NCBI GenBank assembly: GCA_027257055.1
Contig: JAPVLO010000073.1
Location: 5,942,501 to 6,006,500, forward strand
DNA length: 64,000 bases
Reading direction: 5' to 3'
Source: Cephalopachus bancanus
Lineage: Eukaryota > Chordata > Mammalia > Primates > Tarsiidae
Shown piece by piece: positions 36,081-45,920 of this stretch. Each line of letters begins with the position of its first letter. Within the stretch, counting starts at the first letter, position 1. The position numbers were made by a program, and so were the translations under genes. The notes beneath the pieces were generated by a model. The model did not search any database. It saw nothing but the letters and a program-made list of their open reading frames with translations, and was not told the DNA's origin.

Positions 36081-36874
36081 AAGACCCAACTGAATGGCAG
36101 ATATAGAAGCAGAAATCTATTTTGGTGTCATTATAAGATAGTGACTGGTAGACACTATCTGGCAGGGACCCCGATAGGACACAGAATAAAATCTGTAGAC
36201 CACTAAACTAGTATAACTGAAGAGGAAGAGAATCTGAACTGCAGTGATGAAGTAGTTCATTCTATTTCCAACTACCACTTTTATTTTCTTTACGAAATCT
36301 TGAGTTAAGTTTACAGTGGTTCTCATGTAGAAGCGGTACCCTCCTCCAAAAGATATCTGGAAAAGTGAGAGGACAGTTAGTTGTCCTCCCGACATGTCCA
36401 TTTAGTGGGCATGGGGTAGGATTGCTAAGCACCTTGCAATGCTGTGTCTGTACAACAAAGCATTACCCATCAAAAAAACCAGTACTGCTTCTCCAACATT
36501 AAGGGACACTTAAGTAAACATTTTAGGTGGTGTTAAGAAATAAAATATACAATCATTTGTTGTCAGGATCCTGGTGCCCTAAGTGGACAGAGGAAGTAAG
36601 TAGAGACCATTATAGTCAGGTTCCTAAACAAAGTGCATTACTGTTTTAGATGCTACTGTTTTAGATCTACTGTTTTAGATCTTATATAGAGAGAGCTATA
36701 AAGTATTTCTATTAACAATATGGAAAATATGTGAGACCCAAACTTTGAATGAAGATTCAAAAAAAAAAAAAGCAAACCTCAGTCTTCATAGTTTAGCCTA
36801 AAGAGGAATTTCTACTTATAAGGTAGTTATGAACAGTATAATAGTAACTAACCTATTGATCTTATACTAACCTC
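36081..36874. other. Intergenic DNA with a small tandem repeat
   Basis: Three tandem copies of a CTACTGTTTTAGAT-like word lie at about 36640-36682. Nothing else is recognised. Confidence 0.5.
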
Positions 36875-37480
36875 ATTAATTCATTCAGTCATCCCTTCAC
36901 AGCATATCTAGTTAAGTATCTATCATGCTGGTCACTGTTCTATTAGCTGGGAACTCAGTAGTGAACAAAACAGGAATACTTTCACCACCTATGGAATTTT
37001 CACTCTAGTGTATTTGTTTACCTACTAAACACATGAATACATACATAATATAATTGCAGTAAGTGATAGGCACTATGAGGAAAAGATAAGATAGGAAACC
37101 GGATAGAGGCTAAAGGAAGATATATATAAATATTTGTGACAATGCTCAGGGACAGAGGTGATCTTTGAACAAGCCCTAAGTGATATTGAGTATAACCACC
37201 ATGCAAAAATTTGTAGAAAAAGTATTACTGGCAGAGACAAGGTCAAGGTCAAAGCTAATAGAGAAAACAAAACCAACATATTTAAGAGACAATAATACGG
37301 TGAGCGTAACTGAAATAGAATGAGCATGAATGACTGGTGGGATAACATCAGAGAGATCAGCAGAAGCGAGGATGTGCAGGGATTTGTGGGTCTTGATAAG
37401 GAGCTTCATCTCCTGCCTAATATGGCAGAATTCAGAAGGTTGTGGGAGAAGAAGTAAATGATTTGATTTTTTTAAAAATG
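36875..37480 (-). repeat. L2 LINE fragment
   Basis: Antisense L2 from its tail inward: TCATTCAGTCATCCCTTCAC, GGTCACTGTTCTATTAGCTGGG, AGTAGTGAACAAAACAGG, CAGGGACAGAGGTGATCTTTGAAC. Confidence 0.7.
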
Positions 37481-37750
37481 AATAGTTAGAGAAGTTAGAA
37501 GAGAAAACTGAGAACTAAAATACCATCCCATGTAATAATTAAGACTGCAATGAGGCACACAAAGGCTATATATATAGCACTACCTTTATTAAATTGCCTG
37601 ACTCAGGGATTGCTGATTAAGCAAAGTTAACTGACTTTACTTAAAAGTACTTGGGCCCAAAACATTCCTGCACAAACTTCTGTCATTCTATTTCAGGCAG
37701 ACCAAGTCATTAATTTCTCTCTCAATATAACAATTTAAAGTATCTTACCA

Positions 37751-38055
37751 GTCGGGCTCGGTGGCTCAGCCTGTAATCCCGCGCCTTTGGGAGGCTGAGG
37801 TGAGTGGATTGCCTGAGCCCGTGGGTTCGAGACCCGCCTGGGCAACTTGGAGAGACCTCATCTCTACAACAAATCAAAAAATTAGCCAGGCGTGGTAGTG
37901 CGCGCCTGTAGTTCCAGCTCCTTGGAAGGCTGAAGCAGAAAGATCGCTGGAGCCCGGCAGGTAAGGCTGCGGTGGCCGGGGGCGGCCACTGCACTCCAGT
38001 CTGGGCGACAGAGTGAGAGTCCGACTCAAAAACAAAAAATTAAATTAAATTAAAT
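37751..38055 (+). mobile_element. Alu SINE, lineage-specific AluJ-like subfamily
   Basis: Same subfamily (GGCTCGGTGGCTCAGCCTG; CTCATCTCTACAACAAATC). A perfect 14-bp target-site duplication AAAGTATCTTACCA lies at 37737-37750 and 38056-38069. The tail has become (TTAAA)n. The duplication is perfect and most CpGs survive, indicating a recent insertion. Confidence 0.96.
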
Positions 38056-38069
38056 AAAGTATCTTACCA

Positions 38070-38669
38070 TCTACATACTCTTTAAACTTAAAATCAAACA
38101 ATTATCTTTAATGTCGACACATCTGGAAACAAGTCTATATAAACTAACTTTAAAGTAGTCTCTGTTGACTTTAACTAACTGAAATAAACACATAGGGAAA
38201 AACAAAGTTCCCCAAATAGTCACACTAGAAATGAGAATACTTTGGAAGCTATTAAAAAATGCTCCTATTCCAAATATAATTGATTAGAAAGGTACAAAAC
38301 TAAAAGCAGCTCCAAACAAATGAGGCAATTAGTAAAAATGTGTTAAAATAATCAAGTTTAGAGGAGCAATACTGACACGATTGTGCAGTTATCCTCAGAT
38401 GTCCTATTTGACAGTCACCGTGGTTTAGTTTATTTGGCACCTCTTGATCTCTAATAAGATCTTGTTGGCCCATTTATCTAATCAAATTATAATTATTATT
38501 AGCCAACATTACTGAGCACCCGCTGGGTGTGTGTTAGGAGCTAGGAATATAACTCTTTGCTGTCAGTTTTAAGAGACTAGCTACAAGCAAAAAAATAATA
38601 ACCAACAATACAAGAAAACATGCTGCTGGGTATTAAACTGAATGTACCTGCAGTATCTGACAGACTGAA
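38070..38669. other. Intergenic DNA, no recognised feature
   Basis: Nothing identified before the G-run cluster. Confidence 0.5.
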
Positions 38670-38714
38670 GGGGGGTTGGGAGGCGGGGGATTGGGGGCGG
38701 GAGGATGGGGAGTG
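38670..38714 (+). other. G-run cluster, possible G-quadruplex
   Basis: At least six runs of three to six G occur within about 45 bases on the + strand, separated by short loops (TT, A, C, ATT, AGGAT). It lies about 1.4 kb upstream of the SMIM30 promoter in otherwise AT-rich DNA. Confidence 0.6.
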
Positions 38715-39288
38715 AGCAGAGGGACTTTTAGATAGGTCACGTGACTTCAACCCAACCCTCATCATTAATCATGTATAATGCGAAGGTGCCAAATAAATTA
38801 TCAGGTCGGTAAACATGAAAGAGTTCAGAAGACCAGATAACTAGATAGGTTCAATAAGGATTTTGGTTATTAGACTTCAAGAGAATCTTTCAGGAAAGGT
38901 TAAGACTCACATATGCAAACAACTAATTATTGTTTTGATGACTTAAAAGAATTTTACATTTTTTCATAAATATTTGGGGACTTTGGGGTGGAGGTCTCAT
39001 AAAAACATGATTGGGAAAGAATCACTGACGCGCACTGCTGAATAGAGAAACTCAGAGCTCTCTCATAAGCGGACCCTGAACGTATACCATAATACTGTAA
39101 GAAAAGGATTGGCAGTAGCTGGAAACTGTTGGAGGCGGAGGGTGGCACATAACATCAATAAGGGTACCTGATCTCAAACCAGGCGAAGTGGAGACCAAAG
39201 GGAGGCCCAAACTTTACCTGTACGATGACCACTTGTATACCTAATCCTGAATTGTACCCCATATCTTTAAAATTAAAAATAATGATAA
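38715..39288. other. Upstream flank of SMIM30, no recognised feature
   Basis: Unique-looking sequence; no gene or assigned repeat. Confidence 0.4.
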
Positions 39289-39614
39289 GGCCGGGTGCGG
39301 TGGCTCAAGTCTGTAATCCCAGCACTTTCAGGGGCCGAGGTGAGAGGACTGCCTGAGCCCACGGTTGGAGAACAGCCTGGGCAACTTGGCGAGACCTCGT
39401 CTCTACAGAAATCAAAAAATTAGCCTAGCGTGGCAGCACGTGCCTGTAGTTCTGGCTATTTGGAAGGCTGAGGCGGAAGGATCACCTGAGCCCAGCGGTT
39501 GGACGCTGAGATTGCCGAGAGCGTGCAACTGAACTTCAGCCTGGGCCACTTAGTGAGACTCCGACACACAAAATAATAATAATAATATATAATAATAATA
39601 ATAATAATAATAAA
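39289..39614 (+). mobile_element. Alu SINE (AluJ-like) with (AAT)n tail
   Basis: GGCCGGGTGCGGTGGCTCAAG...; right arm with GGAAGGCTGAGGCGGAAGGATCACC. The tail is an (AAT)n tract at about 39571-39613. It is the last repeat before the SMIM30 promoter, ending about 500 bp upstream of exon 1. Confidence 0.93.
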
Positions 39615-40110
39615 GCAATCTAAAACCAGCTTTTCCAAACTGCTTTGCACTACGCACGGTTTTAGCATTTTACAAGATGCCTTATTCTAACGCGCTTTAG
39701 GCCTCATTTTAAAAAATGAACATAAGTCACGAGGCACATTTGGAAGACGATGGGAGAGACCTCCCAGCTTCAGATGGGCTGGAAGCCGCCGGCTTAGCGC
39801 ATCCCCAACAGATGGCTCTCCCCGGGGTCTCTTCCCCCCGCTGTCATGTCATTTCGATCGAAGAAAAAGACATAATTACTCATGCGTCCTGAACCCTTGA
39901 AGAAGGTAGAAGGCCCTCGCTGTCGCTTCTTTGCTTTCTTTTTAGGGAGCTTTATCTACAAACGGGCCGTTCGTCTTACTGTGAAGCGTGTGGCGGAGCT
40001 GGGAAGCTGCCCGAGCTAGCCCCCGCCAGGCTCCGCCAGAGCGTGCCCGACACGCCCTCAGCCAGTGACAGGGGAGCGCGCAGATGCATCATAGGGGTCG
40101 TCGGCGCGGG

Positions 40111-40130
40111 GATTGTGGGAAATGTAGTTC
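40111..40130 (-). promoter_or_regulatory. ZNF143/THAP11 (SBS-type) promoter element
   Basis: Read on the - strand it is GAACTACATTTCCCACAAT plus one base. This matches the widespread ACTACAATTCCC-type element bound by ZNF143 and THAP11/HCFC1 at ubiquitous CpG promoters. It lies about 50-68 bp upstream of the exon-1 donor, the usual place relative to a start site. Confidence 0.75.
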
Positions 40131-40148
40131 AGCGACGCCGCCCTCCTC

Positions 40149-40165
40149 GCCATTCCTGTAATGGC
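40149..40165. promoter_or_regulatory. Inverted pair of YY1-like cores (GCCATT-N5-AATGGC)
   Basis: GCCATT at 40149-40154 and its exact reverse complement AATGGC at 40160-40165 are separated by five bases. YY1 cores just downstream of a start site are typical of ubiquitous promoters. The second core contains the uORF ATG, resembling a TISU/YY1 composite. Confidence 0.5.
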
Positions 40166-41137
40166 TGCTTCCCGGAAGGTAACGTACGAACTCTACTCCA
40201 AAGGATACGTAGATGGCCCTAGTGTGTTCGTAAAACAGGGGCAGATTTGGACTTTGCCGAACCAAAGTTGGGGTTCTTTTTCAAATCTGAATACCAAGTC
40301 CTGGAATGAACTCGTCTCTCGATTCGGTTTATTTTTGACTTTCTCTGTGTGGGTGAACCGACCAACTTTTAAGTCTAGTTCCTCCTTGGACAAACTGTTT
40401 TCTGTTCTCAGTACCTATTCCTCTTCCTTACATACGGCCTTCCTGCTCTGCACTGTCTCTAGCTGCCTCTTTAAAATTACAATTATTATTATTAATTTTC
40501 AAACCCCCCCCAACTATAAAACAGGCAGTGTCACGTGGAACTTCTTAGCCTCAGCATCGGGAGCCCCAGGAAGGGAAAAATTTCAAGTCGGATAGAAAAT
40601 ATATATATACCGTTTTTTTGGTAAGTCTAATTAATTCCCCGCAACTTTACAGAGTTATATGCTGTGTAACTTTTGCTAGATTTGTCTGCATTTCCTGGAT
40701 GAGAGAGACCCTAAGAAAATAATTTTTACCCACTAGGATATTTCAAGTTTCCAAGTGAGTGTCTTGTGCATTTATTTTCTGTTTGTTCTTAAGTATGTAC
40801 TCCCGTTTAGTTTCTGTTTGGTTGATGATCATGGTGTTGCCGTTACTGTGAAAAATTGCTGGAGTTAAAGTGGTATCATGAGATAGGGACCCTCAAATAA
40901 CTGTCTTTGTGTACCTTTTAATTCCCTCCAGGTTTTTTCTTTGTTTGTTTGTTTGTTTGTGTGGGGCTATAAAATGAGATGGATCTGAAACAGTTCATAG
41001 TCCTAAAAGTTTGGGTGGCCTGTTATTTGTCATGTATTCATATTGTCATTTGAAAAGGGAGGAAATTTTAATGGTTCCATTTTGTTTCCATGTTTAATTT
41101 CTAGGAACCTTCAGCCCTCAAGATCCCAACATCATGA
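40161..41137 (+). CDS. Predicted spliced 16-codon upstream ORF of SMIM30 mRNA (40161-40178 joined to 41105-41137)
   Basis: An ATG at 40161 (GTA ATG G, purine at -3 and G at +4) gives six codons up to the donor after 40178. Joined to the acceptor after 41104, it continues ten codons and stops at TGA 41135-41137. The predicted peptide is MAASRKEPSALKIPTS. Its stop overlaps the SMIM30 start (41134-41136) as ATGA, so a ribosome finishing the uORF sits on the main start. This depends on the donor and acceptor used and on transcription starting upstream of 40161. If the transcription start lies only a few bases 5', the ATG could be skipped or act as a TISU-like leaderless start. Confidence 0.5.
40171..40177 (+). 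promoter_or_regulatory. ETS-family site CCCGGAA overlapping the exon 1 donor
   Basis: CCCGGAAG is the core bound by GABPA/ELK-type ETS factors. It sits at the end of exon 1 and so doubles as donor context. ETS sites close to the start site are common in TATA-less CpG promoters. Confidence 0.4.
40179..41104 (+). other. SMIM30: SMIM30 intron 1
   Basis: The intron runs from GTAACG to an acceptor reading TTTAATTTCTAG|GAACC. It is 926 nt and removes an in-frame extension of the exon-1 ATG that would otherwise run to a stop near 40595. It contains a C-run at 40504-40511 and a (TTTG)n/(GTTT)n stretch at about 40938-40961. I see no interspersed repeat in it. The polypyrimidine tract before the acceptor is modest (about 41081-41102). 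Confidence 0.75.
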
Positions 41138-41313
41138 CCTCAGTTTCAACACAATTGCTCTTAGTCCTCATTTCACTGCTTGTGGTGCTGCCCGTTGTTG
41201 AAGCAGTAGAAGCCGGAGATGCAATTGCTCTCTTGTTAGGTGTGGTTCTCAGCATTACAGGCATTTGTGCTTGCCTGGGGGTATATGCACGAAAGAGAAA
41301 TGGACAGATATGA
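41134..41313 (+). CDS. SMIM30: Small integral membrane protein 30 (59-aa microprotein)
   Basis: The frame starts MTSVSTQL and ends ARKRNGQI, followed by TGA. The length (59 residues) and nearly every residue match what I remember of mammalian SMIM30, with only a few conservative differences. Residues 8-22 are a hydrophobic signal-peptide-like stretch ending VVEA, with a plausible cleavage around residue 24. Residues 29-52 form one transmembrane helix with small residues G36, G43 and G49 and the pair C45/C47. A basic R53-K54-R55 stop-transfer follows. A type I orientation with a short cytosolic tail is inferred. The family is known as an ER/endomembrane microprotein encoded by a transcript once called non-coding. 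The start has a good context (A at -3) and is the first ATG of exon 2. The whole frame lies in one exon about 30 nt after the acceptor. Confidence 0.95.
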   Translation: MTSVSTQLLLVLISLLVVLPVVEAVEAGDAIALLLGVVLSITGICACLGVYARKRNGQI

Positions 41314-41407
41314 CTTTGAAGGGCTTCCTGAATCAAACCTCAACCTGAAAACCTTTGTGCTATTGAGGATAAACCTGAGATTTGGTGTCTGAAAGTTTCC
41401 AAGAATC

Positions 41408-41413
41408 AATAAA
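41408..41413 (+). terminator. SMIM30: Proximal polyadenylation signal AATAAA of SMIM30
   Basis: A canonical hexamer lies 95 nt after the stop codon, with a T-rich stretch downstream at about 41429-41442. It is used if SMIM30 makes a short mRNA. RNA 3'-end reads would decide between this and the distal ATTAAA. Confidence 0.55.
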
Positions 41414-41975
41414 TAGGGACGCTTCACCATTCTTGTTTCCATAAAAATGGGAACAAATTGATAGAGAAATGGGAAATTAAATGTTTGCTTTACAGCAAAT
41501 AATGCACTGAAAAATGCGGCCTATAATTTGTTTTTTGCTGATGAGAAAGGAGGTCAATGAAATAAGATGGCTAAAATTTACATAAGTAATATTTCATAGT
41601 TTTAGAATTCTCAAAGCACGTGAAATAGGAAGAAGGAAGTTCTTATTCAGATTTAGGAAAATGCCGTTGTCCAGTTATAATCACTGCCTCCTGAATCACT
41701 GTGGAGTCTTTCCTCCATATTTTTGTTAGATTTTTGTTTTGTTATCTCCCAAGTTAATATTGTATTTAGGTATCAAATAGCCAAAAGAAATGGAAACTTT
41801 TATCTCTGAGGAAAAAAATTTAGGAAAATGTATTCAGTGTATCTAATATTGAAATGGAGGAAACATTTAATGTAAAAAAAAAAAGCATTTTATATTAACA
41901 TTAAAATGGAAACGAGATGTAATGTTTAAAAAAATTTATATTAATTGAGTTACATCCCATGGTGAAAAGTACTAT

Positions 41976-41981
41976 ATTAAA
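41976..41981 (+). terminator. SMIM30: Possible distal polyadenylation signal ATTAAA of SMIM30
   Basis: The common variant hexamer is followed 25-35 nt later by a GT-rich stretch of the kind bound by CstF. The sequence between the CDS and this point has no recognisable repeat, which fits a longer 3' UTR. Confidence 0.4.
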
Positions 41982-42014
41982 TATAAATCCATTATGTCTT
42001 AATGTGTGGTGTTC

Positions 42015-42249
42015 TTTTCCTTGCTTGAGGCTATTTTTAGCTATGGACTTTTTTATATGAACTAAGTAGAGAAGGGCAGAATGCTTTAACTGATCATACT
42101 AGCTTGAAGAGACACAATCAGTGAAAAATGAATACTGGGCAGCACTGAGGAGTCAAAGAGTCTCCTGGAGGAAAATGTGTAGTGGTCTATACTGATTTGC
42201 ACACCAGCCAAATGAGACACACCCTCTCTTACCTAGCTACTTAAAAGTA
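42015..42249. other. Downstream flank of SMIM30
   Basis: No repeat recognised. Confidence 0.4.
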
Positions 42250-42390
42250 CTACTAAGCCAGCCATGTCATCTGGGGGCTGACTGAAATGCAGAATCTCTG
42301 GCCCCACTCAGACCAATTGGATCAGAGTCAGCATTTGTCCAAAACTGAAGTTAATTTGTATGCACATTATAGGTTTAAAAAGACTGCACT
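42250..42390 (+). repeat. MER5/MER20-like hAT DNA transposon fragment
   Basis: AAATGCAGAATCTCTGGCCCC ... CAGACCAATTGGATCAGAGTC ... AATTTGTATGCACATTATAGG follows the common MER5A-type layout. The terminal inverted repeats are lost. Confidence 0.6.
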
Positions 42391-43689
42391 AATGTGCTTG
42401 AGCTCAAGAATCATCATTTGATAAAACTTAGATCCTCAGGTCTCTCTTCTGGTTATGTAGTTGGGTGGGACCAGAACTCGTGTTGAACAAGAGTCCTTAC
42501 TCCTTGATTTGATTCTGAAGTTGTAGCCAGCATAAAATAGCCCAAGCAGATCAAACTACTTTAGGATATCACTGGAAGTAGGTAGTCAAGGTTTTTCCTA
42601 AAATGCATTCTTCAATCTCTAACTCTCCAGATGACACTGGGACCCTCAGTTTTCATCAGAAAATGAGCAGCAGCAACCTAAAATCTTGTTTGCAGTTCAT
42701 TTCTTTAAGCATGAGCTGACCTTGATTGCTTGAGAGATTTGGAAAAGGGTACAAGGAAGTAAGAAAGGACTATATTATAAAGACATGGGAACTGTATGGA
42801 TTTTTTTTCTTTCTAGAGAAAGCACTGACATTCTTTATTCAAATCGGTTAGTTACATGTATAGTCAATTAAGCATGTTTTTGCATGCTTTTTTTTAATTT
42901 TGAAAGAAGAAGGAATGGTGCAGGTTATAGATCAGTTGTCATCTCTCATAAACCAGCCCATTGGTGCTGACGTAGAGAGGCCACTGCTTCTTCCTTGCAA
43001 GTCTGAACTTTTCCATTGGGAAGGGAGAAATCAAACCTAAAGTACATTTTAAAATCACAGAACAGTAGTTGTTTAGTCACCACCAGGTACTATTTTTTAA
43101 ATGTTCACAATAAGACTACAGGCAAACATTCTTTAGTGAACATGTATTTCCAGAAATGCCTAGGAGGAATTAGAAAATTACCATTTTCCTATTTTACCAT
43201 TAAAAGCAGACAGTTCTGCTAAGATGGCATGCAGGAATTTTGATGGATATGATGGGGAACACCTCCTCTAATAATAACCATTCGTCATCTACCTAGGTTG
43301 GATTATATGGTTTTGCCTGAAAAGAGCAGAAACTTATGGTAGCTCTTATCCTTTTTAGGCCACCATTTCCTTTAGAATCAGATAAAACCTAAATCATCTT
43401 TTTCCCTAGCAAAATGTCCATGCATGCTGGCATTTTTAGATTAATTTGCAGATTTTGCAAAGCTGAAGTCCATTCAGGATCCTTCTAATTCTAGAATTCC
43501 TTGGTTTGTGATAAGGAGTAACACCTGCTATGAGGCAGTTATAGCACAAATGGGATTGACAAGTGTCTCTCGGGTACCCAGCACAATTTGTAGATGTTTA
43601 GTAAATGCTCTGTGTATGTTAGCTCAATTGAATTCAGTTAAAAAGTAAAAGACTAATAGTTGAAATCAAGTGAAGAATATAAGGTCCTT
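42391..43689. other. Intergenic DNA, no recognised feature
   Basis: AT-rich; no gene supported. Confidence 0.5.
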
Positions 43690-45110
43690 GTCAATACTTC
43701 TATTTTTCCATAATTTTTGGTAGCCAGCCTATTTCCCTAAAGCTAAAAGTCATCATTTCTCTCATGACTGCTTTTATGACTCTTTATCCTTGGTTTTCCA
43801 AAGTTTGACTATGATGTATCTTGGCATGGATTTCCTTGAATTTTTCCTGTGTAGGCTTCACTCAATGTCTAGAATTTATAGTTTTATGTCTTTTCTCAAA
43901 TTTAGGAAGCTTTCAGCCATTATTTCTTCAAAAAAGTTTTCAACCCAAACTCTTTCCCCCTTCTAGAAGACCCATTGTCCTTCCTCTAGTGACCCAGTGT
44001 CTTTTTTTATAGTCCCATGCCTACCTAAGACTTTATTTATTTATATATTTGTCTTTTTTCTCTATTGTTCACACTGAGTAATTTTTACTGATCTATACTC
44101 AAGTTCACTGAGGCTACTGTTGTATGTTTTTAGTTCAGAAGTTTCCATCTGGTTTTTTATATCTTCTATTTATTGGCTGAGACTTTCTATTTTTTTTTTT
44201 GTTTGTTGCAACCATGTTTGTAATTGCTCATTAAAGCACCTTACTGATGGCTGTTTCAAAATCCTTGTCAGGTCATTCTAACATCTGAGTCATTTCAGTG
44301 TTAAGCATCTGTGGATTATCATTTCTCATTTAAGTTGAGATCTTCCTGGTTCTTGGTATGATAAGTGATTTTCAATTAACATCTGAACATTTTGAATATT
44401 ATATTAAAAAGGCTGTGGCTCTTATTTAAATCTTGTGTTTTAGCAGGTCTCCTCTGATACCACTCCCTCAGGAAAGGGAGAATGTCTCCTTACTGCTAGA
44501 GGCAGGAAGATGTTCAGGGGGTACCTCAATACTGCGTCCCATGTGCCATCCACTGACTCTAGAGGTACAGTGCCTTGTCACCACTAGGTGGACATGGAGT
44601 CCAGATGCCACACATGGCCTCCACTGGTAAAGGAGGTGCCTTTTTACTGTCAACTGGTGAGAATGGAACTGCTGGCTCTTTACCTGGCCTTCTGTGACAC
44701 CACCCAGTGGAAAACCTGGGCCATCTCTTACACCTTGGTGAAAGTGCAGGTCTTGGCACTCCACTCAGCCTTTGCAGATAGTTAAGATCGGGCTGTAGTT
44801 CTTTCTATGGTTCTTGGTTGGAGTAGAACAGTTCTTGTCTCAAAGTTTTCTGCTTTGCTAAGCTGCTTCTTTCCTAGGAAAGAAACAGAAAGTTACATTC
44901 TTTCTGTAACTACTAGAAAGAATGATCTTTTCTCTTTTGTTTTTCTTTCTTTTTATTATCTGGACCCATTGGCATTTCTGGGCTGCCAGCTTTTCCAGAA
45001 CCCAGTTTGACACATAGGAGAAAAACTCCAGTGAATTCACTACTGTGTTGTTCCTTTGAGGTACCCGGCTATTATGCCATCTTTTAACCTTTCAGAATTA
45101 TATGTTTATC
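43690..45110 (-). repeat. Old L1 (L1M-type) 5'-region fragment
   Basis: CTTGGTTTTCCAAAGTTTGACTATGATGTATCTTGGCATGGATTTCC, TTTCAGCCATTATTTCTTCAA and TCAAGTTCACTGAGGC are antisense phrases of older L1 5'/ORF1-adjacent regions. The GC-richer 44460-44780 part (repeated CACTAGGTGGACATGG-like phrases) would be 5' UTR. No frame is preserved. Confidence 0.5.
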
Positions 45111-45694
45111 TTATACATAGTGTCCATGTTTTTTAGCTGTATTTAGTGGGAAGAATAGGAAAATGGATGTCTACTCTATCTTCCTGAAAACCTAATTCTC
45201 CCCAGTGCATATTTAGAGTGAATTTTCTGAGGTACTCCACAAGTGGAGAGATATAACACCAGGAAAATGATCAATTCACGGTGTTTACTAACAATCCTTC
45301 CGTCTGCTGATTTTCCACATCTACCCTCCCCCTCCACCCATCCAACATGTTGTTTATTTCTGTCTTTACCCAGTAAGCTAAACTAAAGAGTATAGATAGT
45401 AATCAAAAATGCAAGTGTGTAGATAAAGCTTGAGAAAATGGGTTACGTCTATGTTTTGTCTCAACCTTGAGAGTGCAAGTGGCAGCTTCTTTAAAAACTG
45501 GCCCGGGAAATCTCAGAAGCTATATCACTTGCACGCTTGTCCTATTGGGCTTTCTAGGCTCTGTAGAAGCTTATCAAACGCCATTTTCTACTTTGAATAT
45601 AGGAAAGGTGATGTAGCTGTATAGCTTGTAGCACACAATGAAAGGAGGCGAATAATGTTCTCTGCAATACAGCCTATCTCCTAACTAGAGGCTC
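45111..45694. other. Intergenic DNA, no recognised feature
   Basis: Nothing identified. Confidence 0.5.
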
Positions 45695-45920
45695 ACTTAT
45701 CTGTCTCTTCGGTGATACTATAATAGGGATTAAGAGTCCAAGCTCTGGAATCCAACAGACCTTCAACACTTAAAGTATGACCTTGAACAACTCACTAATT
45801 TCTTTTACATTTCTGTCTCCCTAACTGTTAAATGGGGATAATAATAGTATCAAACTCATAGGTAGATGAGGAATAAGTGAGATAATGTATATAAAAAAGT
45901 CGGCATGGTGGATGTTATTA
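45695..45920 (+). repeat. MIR SINE, nearly full length
   Basis: AGAGTCCAAGCTCTGGAATCCAACAGACC ... TGACCTTGAACAACTCACTAA ... TTAAATGGGGATAATAATAG ... AGTGAGATAATGTATATAAAA covers the MIR body in order. Confidence 0.9.

Larger units (their letters stand above)
39750..40178 (+). promoter_or_regulatory. SMIM30: GC/CpG-rich promoter region of SMIM30
   Basis: CpG dinucleotides are abundant here and rare elsewhere outside Alus, most densely at about 39960-40175. There is no TATA box. The region directly abuts the exon-1 donor and starts about 135 bp after an Alu tail. It looks like a constitutive CpG-island promoter. A divergent transcript on the - strand is possible but nothing in the sequence proves it. 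Confidence 0.8.
40131..40178 (+). other. SMIM30: SMIM30 exon 1 (5' limit approximate)
   Basis: The 3' edge is set by a consensus donor CGGAAG|GTAACG, with GT at 40179-40180. The 5' limit is a guess: ZNF143/THAP11-type elements usually sit just upstream of the start site, and one lies at 40111-40130. There is no TATA box, so dispersed initiation is likely. The exon is probably only about 40-100 nt. Cap-mapped RNA ends would fix the start. Confidence 0.6.
41105..41998 (+). other. SMIM30: SMIM30 exon 2 with 3' UTR (3' end uncertain)
   Basis: The exon starts after the AG at 41103-41104, has a 29-nt leader part, the 180-nt coding frame, then a 3' UTR. Two plausible polyadenylation regions are visible. 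The proximal one is AATAAA at 41408-41413, giving a short 3' UTR of about 120 nt. The distal one is ATTAAA at 41976-41981, followed by a GT-rich element (TGTGTGGTGTTC) at about 42004-42015. The distal end would make a gene of about 1.9 kb. No interspersed repeat is recognised in the UTR. Confidence 0.6.

Noticed and set aside
40161..40595. 144-codon + frame starting at the SMIM30 exon 1 ATG
   Set aside because: It reads through a consensus splice donor into the intron; only the first six codons are expected in the mature mRNA.
41118..41336. 72-codon - strand frame overlapping SMIM30
   Set aside because: Antisense shadow of the SMIM30 coding frame, with no independent evidence.
44433..44785. 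Overlapping frames on both strands (up to 98 codons)
   Set aside because: They fall in an old L1-like GC-richer segment, with no frame kept at L1-protein level and no splice context.
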